A stretch of DNA of 64,000 bases from Fragum whitleyi (Eukaryota > Mollusca > Bivalvia > Cardiida > Cardiidae): NCBI GenBank assembly GCA_948146395.1, contig OX411556.1:25922096-25986095 (forward strand). Direction: 5' to 3'. The translations under genes and the position numbers were made by a program. Positions 43,741 through 56,119 of the stretch are shown one piece after another. The notes beneath the pieces are model-generated. The model saw only the letters and a program-made list of their open reading frames with translations. It did no database searches and was not told where the DNA came from. Each line of letters begins with the position of its first letter. Position 1 is the stretch's first letter.

Positions 43741-44701
43741 TTGGGTTTTTCCGCGAAAAGGTGAAAATCGAAGAAAACCTGGAAAATCAAAAGCTTAATC
43801 GATAGATCAAGGTAGTCTTTGCCATTTTTCTGTTCATTACATCATTCTTTATATGCAGGCAGAAAGAAACGCCAAATAATTTGAGTTAAATCAATAAAAT
43901 CAGCCAATTTTGTTAATTTACGCTAAACGTAGATTTCACTTGATGTTTTTACAACAGAAATCTTTCAAATAATCCTACCTATGGAGACCAAAAGGAACCA
44001 TACGTATTTCCACTATATTTTGATGGGTATTTTTTATTTATTTTGCAAATATCAATCAAAAATCAAAGTTAATCATATAGTTTTGATATTCATCTTCCTC
44101 TTTAAAGTGAAATTTAATGGTCCCGACGCACAGGTAACAGGTAAAAATTAATTCAACAACTTGAAATGTTCAGACATAGTATTAACTTGGTCACCATATG
44201 TTATGAAGCGGTCTTTTTTCTTTTTATGAATGAAATATCATTTGGCGTGGGAATAGTAAATGTAAACAAACTCTATGTCTGCCATTTGCAAATTATTTTT
44301 CTGGAGTTGGTCATTTTCAGATGCAAAATGTGAGTTATGTGAAATGTTTATGCAAAATTTAAGCCTCCTTCATTGTTCTTTAGCTTTTTCTCTACATGTA
44401 GACATTTCTTGTTTTATCTATTGTGCAACTGAATCTTTAGTTGAACGCAAATAGAAAATGTTGTAAAAGTGTCATATTTTCATGCTTTAAAGACACTTTT
44501 TTAATTTTTTTTATCCACATATCCAAACTATTTTGCATTCTTTAGTAATATTTTTAAGCTACTATATCAGTTTTGGTCCAATAGATTACTTTGTATGAGT
44601 TTTTAATTTCATGTCCATTGACTCAGTTTCTGTGAATTCAAATCGCGGTAAACCCTTAGAGCAAAACTGATACATATTGTGAAAACTTTAGGACAGATAC
44701 T

Positions 44702-44905
44702 CTTAAATCGCGTTATTTTGCACGTGATTCCTATGCAAGATTCATGATGACGTCACTTATTTGGGTCCGCTTAGATAACGTCTGATAGGGTGAAATGAAC
44801 GAAAGCAGTGTATAAGTATTTGTTAATTTCACTGGTTTGGACGCGAAATTATCAGGTGATAATTGACATCTATTTCTCGACAATCCACCAAAAAGCATTA
44901 AAGAA
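44702..44905. repeat. GACGTCAC-containing block, copy 2
   Basis: CGTTATTTTGCACGTG, ATGATGACGTCACTTATTTGG, TCTGATAGGGTGAAATGAACG and TTAATTTCACTGG match 26278-26495 and 60040-60175 in order. Confidence 0.65.
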
Positions 44906-44939
44906 GTGAGGATATACATTTTATAAATAGAGGATATTA

Positions 44940-45345
44940 AATGAGTGGTCATGGAATACTGAATTTATTAAACGAGTCATCTATAAACAGATAAAAACGA
45001 GGCTACGCCGAGTTTTAATCTGTTTATAGATGACGAGTTTAATAAATTCTGTATTTCATTAGCACAAATTTTATATTCTATTTATAATATGACCCGAATT
45101 TTTGCGAAAAAGTGTCAAAAATCCTAAGATTCAAAGTTTTTATTTTCCGCGAAACTTATAACGCCATTTAAAACTGACGTCACTATTTACACATTATGAC
45201 GTCATTTTCGTGACGAAAATAAATAGCGTTGCTATTCGCTCTGAGCTCATTTGCATAGTTATTCCACTAGTGCTATAACACCCGTGTAATATCAAAAATA
45301 TTCAACGGGGTTATTTCACTCCCGCGACGTAGGTCATATTATAAA
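44940..45345. mobile_element. Compound foldback/MITE, inverse copy at 51571-51980
   Basis: Foldback TTATTAAACGAGTCATCTATA..AAAACGAGGCTACGCCGAG followed by a block ending GACGTAGGTCATATTATAA, with TTATAATATGACC near its other border. The whole unit recurs inverted 6.2 kb away. TGACGTCA-like motifs are inside. Confidence 0.8.
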
Positions 45346-45799
45346 AGTGTTTACACTTTCAGACTCAAACATGCTTCTATAGATAGTTACAATACGTCTG
45401 GATACCATCCTTAGGGGACATGACTTCAATAGAAATGTTATTAAATTGGATGACAAACACACAGAAATCTTATTGAGTAGGTGCCAACAACTATCTGAGA
45501 AACTCAAAGAGTATTGACCCCGGCTAAAATGCACAGAGTGCTGTCTGAGTAAGAAGGTTTAGTTTTTTCCAATTACAGTAAAGAACATTGAAATTGACTA
45601 GATAAATGAGCCTGTGCGTGATATTTCCAACAATTTCACTTGTACGCAATGTGAAGACTTCGATCAGTCTGTACAGTCGCACATTCTGAACAGAGTCTTC
45701 ACAGCGCTTTAAATAGAAGATTACGGACTTGAAGTCGCTTTTCTCAACCCATGATAAACAATCATACCTTGTTCAACGTCTGTTCATCACGCAGGCATG

Positions 45800-46228
45800 A
45801 AATTATTGGAAATGTAACGCAAAGGCTCAAATAATTTTGGAATGAAATTGAATTAGTGTGAGGAGCGAGTTTTGAGTGAAATTAAAGGGAGGTAATCTAA
45901 TATCGCTAATTTTGTTCAAGATGAATAAAATTAGCGATTTCGATTACCTCCCTTTTATAAAATATGCATTTAAGTTCTATGATTAGCTTACCGTGTCTTA
46001 ACGAATGTATAATAAGCTTACAAAATTGAATCATGTTAGTGAAGTCGTGGATTTTTCATACCGATTCTATTTTGAATGTAGTTGTTGATCTAACCATTTT
46101 AGGTATTTTGGAACGTTTTTGAGTGGTTTGAGTGAGTGTTCGGAATAAATGAATGGATCGCTGACTGAGCGATTTAGAGTGGTTTTGATCGGATTGACAG
46201 TCAATTTCACGATGTTCTTAAATGTATA
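45800..46228. mobile_element. mariner-type MITE family A copy
   Basis: TTTGGAATGAAATTGAATTAG, GAGCGAGTTTTGAGTG, AAAGGGAGGTAATCTAATATC and its inverse GATTACCTCCCTTTTAT, then TTTGAGTGGTTTGAGTGAGTG, and end CAATTTCACGATG. The left end is eroded. Confidence 0.7.
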
Positions 46229-46950
46229 TGTGATCCCAAAACGCATTTTTATCCATCATTTTTTTTTTTCTAAATTTGGATTGGACCCTTGCCTCAGTCA
46301 CAAAAAAAGATATTAATGATAAGAACAATAAGAATAACAAATACATAGATCAAAAAATCAATTAATTGAAAATAAAACAAGTATACAAAACAACCCCAAC
46401 CTCGAGAAAAATAAGAAAAAAATGATACTAAAGATAAATACCGAAAAACATAGGGCAAGGTAAAATGTTCATTCTTGATTCATCTGCGACGGAATCAGGA
46501 TTTCTGTAAAGACGCCCAAACATATTATTTTGTAGGTTTGTTTTAAGTACTATATTCTTTTGATATAATTTATTCATGAATATGAAATAATAAAGCTACC
46601 GATGGGGATTCGTTAGACCATCTCCCAAAACCGCCTCTGGATACGCCACTGATGCTGGAAATATTTAGTAAGAAATCTGCTCAGTCCGACGAGGATAGAT
46701 GCTTCTGTATTGCCTTTGTGGTTGTTTTTCATGTGATAGGTAGCATACTTCATCATAAAAAGATGTATCTTTAAATTTCACATATATGTGACTAGTAGCA
46801 TGAAGAAATTTTTAATTGAAAATATTCGAAAAAGACTAGTAAATCTTAGTTATTTTCATGTAGTGGGATAGAATGACAATGTACACAAAAGATCTGCCTA
46901 AATTCGTCTATTCTGGACTCTGTGTTAAGTTTCATTTGACGAGGCGCGGA

Positions 46951-46986
46951 AATAAAAATAACAATAATAACAACAACAACAACAAC

Positions 46987-47041
<55 letters not shown>
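46951..47041. repeat. (AAC)n/(AAT)n microsatellite
   Basis: AAC then AAT trinucleotides, giving false poly-Asn and poly-Ile frames. Confidence 0.95.
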
Positions 47042-47042
<1 letters not shown>

Positions 47043-47050
47043 GGCAATTG

Positions 47051-47290
47051 GACCGGAGATTACTCGTAAAACTTTTTTTCATTCTCAATTAAACATTTTC
47101 TCAAATTGCATATTGAGATTAATGCTTTAATTCTGTTTAGATACTATTAGAAATGTATGAACATAAAAGATAATAATAATGAGTTGTTTAAACTAACAAC
47201 TTTTTAATACCATATTTTATGTTCACATGCCTGCATTCATTTGAATTCTAAATTTGAGAAAATTCTCAATTAATCAGATAACCTCGGTCC
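47051..47290. mobile_element. MITE, GGGCCCAAGGTTATAAAA family, copy 2
   Basis: Ends GACCGGAGATTACTCGTAAA and AGATAACCTCGGTCC; TTTTCTCAAATT..AAATTTGAGAAAATTCTC arms and a GAGTTGTTTAAACTAACAACT centre. Confidence 0.7.
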
Positions 47291-47792
47291 AAGCAACTAG
47301 CAGATGGTTGATTTTTATCTGGACTAGTGAAATTACGTGATTTAAAAGCCGCTTTCATGAGATGCAAGTATATTGCGCCATCTTTTTGTCACGCGACAAT
47401 AGAAGATGTAGAAAATATCGCGATGAGTAGTCATAGAATGAGTTTCCTAGCAATGTTATCATGAAAGTGTTCAATTTCTTCAAAAGAAATTCACGATATT
47501 TGTAATCTTCATTTTTTGGACAGCGAAAAACTATATTGGAATCTAAATGTAGATATATATTGTGAACGTCTGCATCGTACATTAGCATTAATGTATCGTG
47601 ATAACTTATATCAGTTAAAATTATCGCGACTTTTTATACGAGGAATCTTTTTAGGACAAAAAAAAAATCAAGAAATGATAATGATAGTAATAATAAAAAT
47701 AAAATAATGATAATAATAAAATAATAATATTAACAATAACAATAATAATAAAAACTACTATCTTGTATATGTGAATGCAGAGACATGCTATT

Positions 47793-48229
47793 AAGGTTAA
47801 CAACATCGTGAAATTAGCGTTCACCTCGATCATAACCATTCCAAGCCACTCGCTCAGCGTTCCAACCATTCATTCAAAACACTCACTCAAACTATTCAAA
47901 AACGCTCAACCCCATTGAAAAATATAGAATCAACAACTTCATGGAAAAGAAATTTGGAAAGAGAACAATCGCGATTTCACCGACGTAATTCATATTGAAA
48001 GCGTCTTTAGGTTCTCGCAGAAATAGGAAGCTATTTATAGAACTTGAATGCTTATTTTATTAAAGGGAGGTAATCGATTTCGCAAATTTTGTTCATCCTG
48101 AACAAAATTTGCGATATTGGATGACCTCCCATTTAATTCACTCAAAACTCGCTCCACACACTCAATCGATTTCATTCCTGAATCATTCCTGAATCATTCA
48201 CCTTGTCATTCACGATGTTGTTAACTGTA
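47793..48229. mobile_element. mariner-type MITE family A copy
   Basis: Left GGTTAACAACATCGTGAAAT, right TCATTCACGATGTTGTTAAC then TGTA. The central palindrome AAGGGAGGTAATCGATTTCG..ATTGGATGACCTCCC is clear. One of the most complete copies. Confidence 0.8.
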
Positions 48230-48409
48230 TAAGAGGGAATACTTATGGCGTTCATAATTATTTGACACAAATACACAAAAATGATACTTTGGGCTATTAA
48301 CATCGTCTGTGATATTTTCCTTAGGGAGAGAGAGTTAATGGAATTGTCATAAATACAGCTGGCCCGACACCCAAACCGCAAACAGCAATGTACTATATAA
48401 CTTAACACT

Positions 48410-49143
48410 ATAGGTGTATTTTCAAAACTGAGCTCTGACATAGGCGTTGAGTCCATAACCATAGGTATATCGGGTAAGTTTAAAAAGCAAATGATAAGAA
48501 ATGAACGTGATCCCTCCTTTTCAACTTTGGAAAAAATAGATTTCACGGCTTACCGCGCAAAATCGACCTATACTATAGGTAGATTTTGCGCGGTGAGCCG
48601 TAAAATCTACTTTTTACCGTAAGATTCCCGTGTCATTTTTTCGATTAAGATAAAACGGGATTAAAAACACTTTATAAAGGTTACAATTTACCTTTCAAAT
48701 GAAAGTTTTTTTTATTGTTTTAAATCGTAAGGTTTACTTAAACATGTAGTTTTATAATTGAAGCCAAGGGATTAGGCTCAATTCCTATATGTTATTTAGG
48801 ATATACACGATATATACCCATGGTAATGGGCTCGGCGTCAACGTTAGCGCTAAGTTTTGAAAATACACCTATATAGGTAGATTTTGTGGTATATTCCCGT
48901 GCCATGTTTTCGATAAAGATAATTCAGTTTCAAATAATTCATTAAAAAGTAACAATTTACCTTTAAAATGAAAGTTATTTTTTGTCTTAAATCGCAAGGT
49001 TTACTCACTACATGTGCTTTCATAAAAGAAGTGAAGGGAATAGGTTAAATTCCTATCATATGCTTTTTAAATTTACCTGACTACATATGGTAATGGACTT
49101 AACGCCTACGTCAGAGCTCAGTTTTGAAATACACCTATACTCA
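48410..49143. mobile_element. Compound repeat with ATAGGTGTATTTT ends
   Basis: Ends ATAGGTGTATTTTCAAAACTG..AGCTCTGACATAGGCG and the inverse CGCCTACGTCAGAGCTCAG..AAATACACCTAT. Between them are two direct units of about 290 bp (TATAGGTAGATTTTG at 48577 and 48874, each followed by TTCCCGTG and ACAATTTACCTTT). A GGCTTACCGCGCAAAATC foldback is at 48546-48606. A related end is at 63145-63205. Confidence 0.7.
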
Positions 49144-49371
49144 TACGAGCTCGCCTGAATAAGGGCGATATACATTATTTATATAAATTGGACAATTTTT
49201 TGTCAATATTAAGATATTTATGTATAATCTATAAATTTTGACGTGTCAGTGCTGTGCTGTTGCATCTAAGTTTGAAGCAAAGAAGGTATATACCCGATAC
49301 ATTTACAAATGGCAAGTTTTACTAAATATTCATTGATATTAGACCCACATGTCTACATTGATAAAATAATC

Positions 49372-49796
49372 GCCAAATCAGACTTTTTAAAGGATGCGGG
49401 TTTGAGAGTCTGAGACCCCCTCAAACCTATCTAATGTGAGTCCCCTGGACCCTCTAGGAGTCAACTATAAAATAGAATTGAAGACTGTTTTAAACAGTCT
49501 TTAATTCTTTCCTGAAATTGAACCCCAATTAGTCATACTTCACAAATCCAACACATTCTATATCATTAATCAAGGGAAAACTCTAAATCCCCCCCCCAAA
49601 AAAAGGTAAATAATACAGAAATAAATAAATAGAAATAAAAGAAATAAGATTAATAAATAAATGAAAAAAAAATGTCGCTTATGTAGGAAATAGTCTATAT
49701 CTAAAGCAAGGACTCCCAAACGTTTAAAAGGGACTCCCAAAATTTCAATTGTTGAGTCCTTCAGACCCAATTTTATTGAAGTCGGACTAAAGCCCT
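49372..49796. mobile_element. MITE with GAAGACTGTTTTAAACAGTC centre, copy 1
   Basis: GATGCGGGTTTGAGAGTCTG, GATGTGAGTCCC-like text, central foldback, GGACTCCCAA(A/T), TTGAGTCCT and an end ACTAAAGCCCTG. Collinear with 63200-63566. Confidence 0.7.
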
Positions 49797-49799
49797 GGC

Positions 49800-51177
49800 C
49801 AAATTACTTCACGTGATGGCAGTTCAACATATCGGACAATACAACACACGGGTCGAAACATATAAACAATATATATCTTATTTCATAACTTACGACAAAA
49901 TGACATATGGCAAAAATTGATTATGACATTAGATTCTGACATGATCGCGTGCGATAGATCTCGTTTATATAATCCATGCATCCTAGAACCGATTGATTCC
50001 TTCGACTACTCTAGAACAAAGGAAGATGTTGAAATTGTCTAAATCTCGCCCCTTGTCATGATGAACCCGGAATATCACCGAATTGGCTAGAAGATAGATA
50101 GATGGATAGAAGAAGATCAGTGTGTAAATATGTACAGTCTTATCTTATTCTATACCATCCGCTTTTCTTTTTTTAAATCCAGAATAATGATTAATAAGAA
50201 TATATTCAAAAGGAAATATTGACTAACGATTAGAGCATTCAATTCTGTCACCATTTTGAGTTCCCCCTTTTTTCTTTAAATCGGAAAAACCCACTTAAAA
50301 TTGTGAATTTATTGTAAATTGTTTTATTATTTATTTATTTGTTTTTAGTATTTTTGTATTAGTTTTTTTTTCATATGAGTTGATAAAATTTATCAAATCA
50401 CATGAAAAACACATAATGTAGAAAAAGAGCTAGATACATATTGAATAAACTATTTGAACGTTTTCGATTTTTGTTGTTGTTGTTGTTGTTGATGTTGTTT
50501 AAAATCCGGGTAACTTTCCATTTTGACGCCATCGTGATCCTATTGTTTCTTTAAGCTCTCAACAAACACTCTCTGTTTACTCCTTACAATGTGAACTTTA
50601 AACTTTTGATCCAGATTGAAATTGAGGTTGAAGCCTAAAAAAAGCCAACAGTTTCCTTTACGACTGCGACCTTCAATATTCCTCTAGTCAACAATTTAGT
50701 CCAATATTTCATGAAGTCTGACAAGTTAACGGCCGTTGTCAAAATAGATAAACGTATCGAGTAAAAAATAGAATTTCTCAATACAACCAATCTTACTCAA
50801 TTGGCCATGTGTATTAAGCGACCATATGTATCAAGGGACTATGTTCAATTTTCCATTTCTTTGAATAAAAAGATATTTAAAAAAGTAGATATTATTCAGC
50901 AAAAAAAGTAAATGATTCCAATGCTGTTAAAATTAATAAGAAATGTCTCAATGAGACGATTATTTTGGGTTTTAACAACATAGAATTATTGAGAAAAAAA
51001 CCTACATGATTTTAAGATAATATATTATTAATTGATATGATATTGAATAATATTAATTGACGACACAATTCTCTGACTGGTACGATTGAAAAGGTAGACG
51101 ACAATCGAATTTTGACCCCCTTCTTTGTTTATTTTTACTTACATTAATATTCATCTCTAGTCGGTCAAACGTCACAC
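49800..51177. other. Gene-free stretch with minor repeats
   Basis: A (TTG)n run at 50472-50490, a TTAAGCGACC mariner-type scrap near 50813, and a foldback GTTAAAATTAATAAG..GTTTTAACAACATAG at 50930-50990 related to 29915-29960. Nothing coding was recognised. Confidence 0.5.
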
Positions 51178-51560
51178 TCAGAGCAAGTTCATATGGGATC
51201 GCTTAAAGTCGACCCGGTTTCCATTTGAACGAACTCGGTTTCGACCCTAGTGACGTCAATTTAACCTTTCGACCTCGATGCTTCTCATTCCTGATCGGGT
51301 CGGGTTTACATGGATTCCGAATGACGTCATCAAGTTGTGCACAACAGTTCGATTAAATTCTGGTCTTTCTTTAGATTAAATAGGAATAATTTTTGTTCTT
51401 TTGTGTTTTGCACGGGTTTATCAATATTTTTAATGGAATCAAGCCATTCTATTATACTAATTAATTAATTGTAGCGGTATTTTTGAATCACATTTACTCC
51501 CATCAGTAGATTACTTCGTTCACATGAATGTCCTCTCTGTGCATGTATATTACGGTTGAT
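51178..51560. mobile_element. MITE, GGGTAAATTC family, inverse truncated copy
   Basis: Starts after CACTCA with GAGCAAGTTCATATGGG, then ACTCGGTTTCGACCCTAGTG, CTTTCGACCTCGATGCTTCT and ATTAATTAATTGTAGCGGTA, the inverse of 35201-35643. The far end is cut off by the next element. Confidence 0.75.
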
Positions 51561-51570
51561 TATATATATC

Positions 51571-51980
51571 ATTATAATATGACCTACGTCGCGGTAGTGA
51601 AATAAACCCGTTGAATATTTTTGATATTACACGAGTGTTATTACACTAGTGGAATAACTATGCAAATGAGCTCAGAGCGAAAAGCAACGCTATTTCGTAA
51701 CCGCGAAAATGACTTCATAATGCATACATAGTGAAGTCAGTTTTAAACGGCGTTATAAAAATCGCGGAAAATTGAAACTTTGAATGTCAAGATTTTTGAC
51801 GATTTTTCGCAAAAATTCAGGTCATATTATAAATAGAATATAAAATTTGTGCTCATAAAATACCTCATTTATTAAACTCGTCATCTCTAAACAGATAAAA
51901 ACTCGGCGCGGCCTCATTTTTAGAGATGACTCGTTTAATAAATTCGGTATTCCATGACCACTCATTCAATATCCTCTATT
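51571..51980. mobile_element. Compound foldback/MITE, inverse of 44940-45345
   Basis: TTATAATATGACCTACGTCGC, GATATTACACGAGTGTTATT, ATGCAAATGAGCTCAGAGCG, TTTAAACGGCGTTATAA and the foldback TTATTAAACTCGTCATCTC match the 44.9-kb unit in reverse order. It also ends GACCACTCATT and TATCCTCTATTTA. Confidence 0.8.
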
Positions 51981-52672
51981 TACATCATCTCTCTGGACTG
52001 CCGGGCTATCCTCCGTACCTTCTCCGTACATGTATTACAATAACGCAGTGTAAATTTGGGGTTCTGCGGACCGCGAAGTACATTGCCCTTGGACATACTT
52101 ATATACTAATGGCGATAAAGTATTTACATGTAGAACTGACAATGGAAATTGGGGACTAAAAAAAGAAAGTAATCTTTTGTGACTAAATTTAAATTGCTTA
52201 TTATTTAAAAACTAGGTAAGTAGCCACTCAATGAGTAAACTAACTGACACTTTAACTTACATACGCACCGAGTATGCATATCTGAAAGTCGACCTCTAAT
52301 TTCGAAATTCGATGCAAATAATGTTAGCTACCAAAACACATCAAATTTCTTAAAGTTACACTTTACCATTACCGAAATTTTCTATATTCATTTATTTCGG
52401 GTAACAATTTTAGAATCATATGCGAAATAAAAGTTGCTGTCCATGGCTATTTTCAACTTCCGGTTAACGCATTGTAATGTCTCCCCTCTTTTGAATGACG
52501 GCTATGCACCTTTTGAACAGGGAATACACAATTTTTAATGTCTTACACATGTGAAATCCGAATAACTTTTCCTACATCCGAATCTTACGAAATCATCTAG
52601 GATTCTCAAAAATTAGTTGAAAATGTGCTAAACTTTAAGCCAATAGCATATTTGACAAGTGGCGCAGCTTTG

Positions 52673-52929
52673 GGCCCGAGATTGTAGATTTTTTTTTTTC
52701 ATTCCGAATTCAAACTATTCTCAAATTTCAAATTGCAATTAAAGCCGTCATTCTGTGATAATAATGATACATATGTATAAACATTAAAGATAATCTTGAA
52801 AAAAAATATTACAAATAACAACTTTTTAATTTTATCTTAAATCTTAATACATTTATTTGAATTCTAAATTTGAGAAACTTCTCAGTTTAGATAGAAGAAA
52901 ATTTGATTGCTTTGTGCCCTCAAGGCCTG
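52673..52929. mobile_element. MITE, GGGCCCAAGGTTATAAAA family, copy 3
   Basis: Starts GGGCCCGAGATTGTAGA, ends TGCCCTCAAGGCCTG, with CTATTCTCAAATTTCAAAT and AAATTTGAGAAACTTCTC arms. Confidence 0.7.
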
Positions 52930-53086
52930 ATCTTCGATTAATGTAGAATCACGAATCAGTAGGCCTAACCACAAGACCAATACATACATCGTCGTAAAGT
53001 TAAAAATCCTGAATAAGTTACTATTGCGATATTTTTGTCGTCTATCAAATAGAGATCGGTTGGAAGAATTAGTTAAAAAGGGATCG

Positions 53087-53165
53087 GGGCCCGAGGTTAT
53101 AAAACTTTTCTCATTCTCAATTCAAAATTTTCTCAAATTTCAAATTGAGATTAAAGCAACATTTT
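53087..53165. mobile_element. MITE, GGGCCCAAGGTTATAAAA family, left half only
   Basis: GGGGCCCGAGGTTATAAAAC, then AATTCAAAATTTTCTCAAA and GAGATTAAAGCA, broken off at a poly-T. Confidence 0.7.
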
Positions 53166-53414
53166 TTTTCTTAAATGTCGAAGGCATGAAGTTAAATTAA
53201 TTTTGGCATTTTCCTAATCCGATGTTAGATATAATCGCGTTTCCTGTTGAATACAATTACACTCAAAAATGCATCAGTTTTTCCTGGCTGAATAAAAAAT
53301 CTCTTAAGTTATTTTCATACAAAGATCTCCAAGTACACGAAGGTTATAGGGGAAAATTGGGGTTTTTTTCGTTTATTTATCGTCGCTACCATATCATATG
53401 TCCATATGAGCGAC

Positions 53415-53668
53415 GCCCCTAGAAGACAGTTAGTTGTTACGGGGATAGTGCAAGGATACATGACAAAACTACTGCTCAGATCCGACATGGTTCTTTAACG
53501 TGCTCGGTTTAACGCACTGTCTTATGGGATCTCGGTTGAACGTCTCATCCGAAAGACAATTACATGTAGTTTGTTAGTGTGCCAGCTCAGGATCGAAACC
53601 ACGCGATCGATCTTCAATAATTTTGAACTCCGGTGCTCTAGCAACTGAGCTAATCGGGCTGACCCCGG
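53415..53668 (-). mobile_element. tRNA-derived SINE, family 1, copy 2
   Basis: The minus strand reads CCCGATTAGCTCAGTTGCTAG (box A), GTGGTTTCGATCCTGAG (box B), CTTTCGGATGAGACG, GAGCACGTTAAAGAACCATG and TCTTCTAGGGGCGTCGC, in the same order as the copy at 461-743. This head is closer to a real tRNA than that of copy 1. Confidence 0.85.
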
Positions 53669-53998
53669 TTACTCCCCCCCCCCCCCCCCTCTCCTACAAA
53701 GACATTTAGATTGTTTGCTTGATTGGTTGGTTGATATTTTATTAGGATTTTGTTCTACCAAGCAATCCTTTCCGGTCCTCTATTTGCTTAACCTACATAG
53801 GTTACATAGGTTAAAGATTATCCACCCTTGTGTTGAAGTCAAATTTTGGAGAGAGTGTGTGCCACCATGAAAAATCGAATTGGTTTGGAAGACCGACGGC
53901 CTACCCTCTAACAGGTCATCATCTATATAAATTAATTGTACTCCCTTTTGCGCCATTTGGTTCTGAACTATAAAATTCAATTTCCGTAAACGCTCTTC

Positions 53999-54426
53999 TT
54001 GTTCTTGAACGATCCCACAGGAATTGTCTCAAGCACATTCAAGGCTTACATATACATATACACAAATGTACGCTCCGGGACGGATATTGTGCTAGGTATG
54101 TTAGGATCTTGTCCTTTTGCAGCTGACATCAACGAGAGAAATATTCTGTTCCTAGGGAAACTCTGTGGCTTAAACGATCTTTGTTCAATAAAACAACTAT
54201 TTTTTGCGTTTCTTTCATTCATTATGCTGTTTCACATATAGGTTTTGGTCAAGAAATTGAAGCCCTGCTTCATCGGTATTACTCGTATGACTTTCTTGAA
54301 AAATTTGTTAATACTAGTAATTTTATAGATGAAACATTTTGGAAAAGAACGAGTTCGATAGCTTTGTCAAATCATTGTTATCGAGAATGGGATGTAGGAA
54401 CTTCTAATTATCAATTTATCTTGTGA
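53999..54426 (+). pseudogene. LINE reverse-transcriptase C-terminal fragment, frameshifted
   Basis: First frame: DIVLGMLGSCPFAADINERN and ILFLGKLCGLND. Second frame from about 54181: GFGQEIEALLHRYYSYDFLE and DETFWKRTSSIAL. The spacing and LGxLGxxP..FLGKLC..WKR pattern match the tail of a non-LTR retrotransposon polyprotein. One frameshift (about 54180-54240) separates the parts, and the catalytic region is missing. Confidence 0.65.
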
Positions 54427-54659
54427 CATGTTTTTGTTTATTTGTATCGTATGTCTGATGTTTATTTTACTTTATTATATTTTAAATGTTTTTAAATATA
54501 AATCTTCACTTTTGGAGGAATTAAATAATGATAATAAATCCACCCATTTATTGAAGTCAAATTTGGGAAAGAATGTGAACTTCCGTGGAAATTCGAAATC
54601 GTCACCAATGGTTTGGAAATCCGCCACACTACCATTTCGCTTTGACTCAGGCATACTTA

Positions 54660-55683
54660 TATAGGTAAATGTACTTCGCCGTGGTGCATCCAAAAGTTTG
54701 TTAAGAGCGGCGTTAAACACCATTTAAATAAACATTACCGAACTCGAAATCAAACAGTACAATGTATTGAAAGACACGCTAATAAAATAACAACAACATT
54801 CTGTTTAAACAAATCTTATCCTAATATTTGCTTTTGCTTCGATCGAGTTGAAAGAGTCCGTACTAAGGTCAGACCATTATTTCGGGAAACATCACAAACG
54901 TGCGGGATATTCTGGTGTTTATTTCCCTACTTGTTTATGTAATTTGTTTAATTCTCTTACGTGTTTGTACTTTGGAAAAAAAGGATGATACACCACGGAT
55001 CGCCACTAACACCAGTCCTAGGACCCGAGGCCTGTGGGTTAGATGGAGGACTTGTAAAAGCTACCATGTTGCAGGTTCTTAAGTCCTGTAGATAATTATC
55101 TTACTATTCCTAAACTGTCCAGTTTTGAAAAAAAGTTGCCTTTCCAATACTAATATTTGTTCATGCCCTTTAAAACCTTGAGGGAAAAGAAGAAATTGCT
55201 TATTAAGCAATTTCCTCATTTCCGACAACGTTTTCTTTACAATTTACTCCTAAACTTACTCAAAAATAGTTTTCATAGAAGACCTGCTCTTATCAGGGAG
55301 GACCCGCAAGAAATCGGGCTTATTAGTCCTCGCTGGTGATAAAAAGTGGTGGTTAGTGTCAAACCCTTTACATAAAAAACATATACACGATTGAGATTTC
55401 AAACATTTTCAATCACAATCTTGCTTCCAAGCCTTTCCATCTTTGGAAACTACAGTCTTTGGATGAATCGACATGTCTCGTTTAGCTCTTTATCAAACCA
55501 GGTAGATAAATAAATGTGGTTGCTGATGTTTGCGACAGTTTGCCAAACTGGAATGATTTTTTTTACTAACCATCAGTAAGATTTCATTTAATCAAAATTT
55601 TAAATATAGCAGGTGGAACTAAAAAGTACCAGAAATTAAATACGGTTTGGGTCTGGAGTATTTTCCAATAGCCAGTCCAAGAT
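54660..55683 (+). repeat. 1-kb tandem duplication, upstream copy
   Basis: Begins AGGTAAATGTACTTCGCCGTG and AGAGCGGCGTTAAACACC, then carries a transmembrane-exon-like stretch (54868-55090) and ends CCAGTCCAAGATG. The exon-like frame reads TNVRDILVFISLLVYVICLI, but an extra base in CTTACGTGTTTG shifts it out of the tail frame. Lacks a clean AATAAA. Confidence 0.85.
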
Positions 55684-55890
55684 GTAGGTAAATGTAATTC
55701 GCCGTGATGCATCCAAAAGTTTGTTAAGAGCGGCGTTAAACACTATACAAGCAAACATAATCGAACTCGAAATGAAACAGTACAATGTATTGAAAGACAC
55801 GCTAATAAAATAACAACAACATTCTGTTTAAACAAATCTTAACCTAATATTTGCGTTTACTTCGATCGAGTTGAAAGAGTCCGTACTAAG

Positions 55891-56119
55891 GTCAGACCAT
55901 TATTTCGGGAAACATCACAAACGTGCGGGATATTCTGGTGTTTATTTCCCTTATTGTTTATGTAATTTGTTTAATTCTCTTACTGTTTGCACTTTGGAAA
56001 AAAGGATGATACATCAGGGATCGACACAAACACCAGTCCTCGGACCCGAGGTCTGTGGATTAGATGGAGGACTTGTAAAGGCTACCATGTTGCAGGTCCT
56101 TAAGGCCTGTATATTATGA
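55891..56119 (+). pseudogene. Candidate last exon of a type I membrane protein (frame broken at an A-run)
   Basis: The frame from 55893 reads QTIISGNITNVRD (with an NIT glycosylation site), then the 20-odd residue hydrophobic span ILVFISLIVYVICLILLLFA, then LWKKG and a stop at 55986-56007. One base later in frame the DNA stays open to TGA at 56117-56119 with GPEVCGLDGGLVKATMLQVL. The same tail frame is open in the upstream copy, and most differences there are silent, so it was probably coding. Either the protein ends at KKG or one A has been lost from the AAAAAA run. Protein family not recognised. Confidence 0.4.

Noticed and set aside
46846..47130. Poly-Asn and poly-Ile frames
   Set aside because: Translation of the (AAC)n/(AAT)n repeat on the two strands.
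52925..52985. tRNA-like GGTCTTGTGGTTAGGCC on the minus strand
   Set aside because: No convincing box B and no cloverleaf; at most a SINE scrap.
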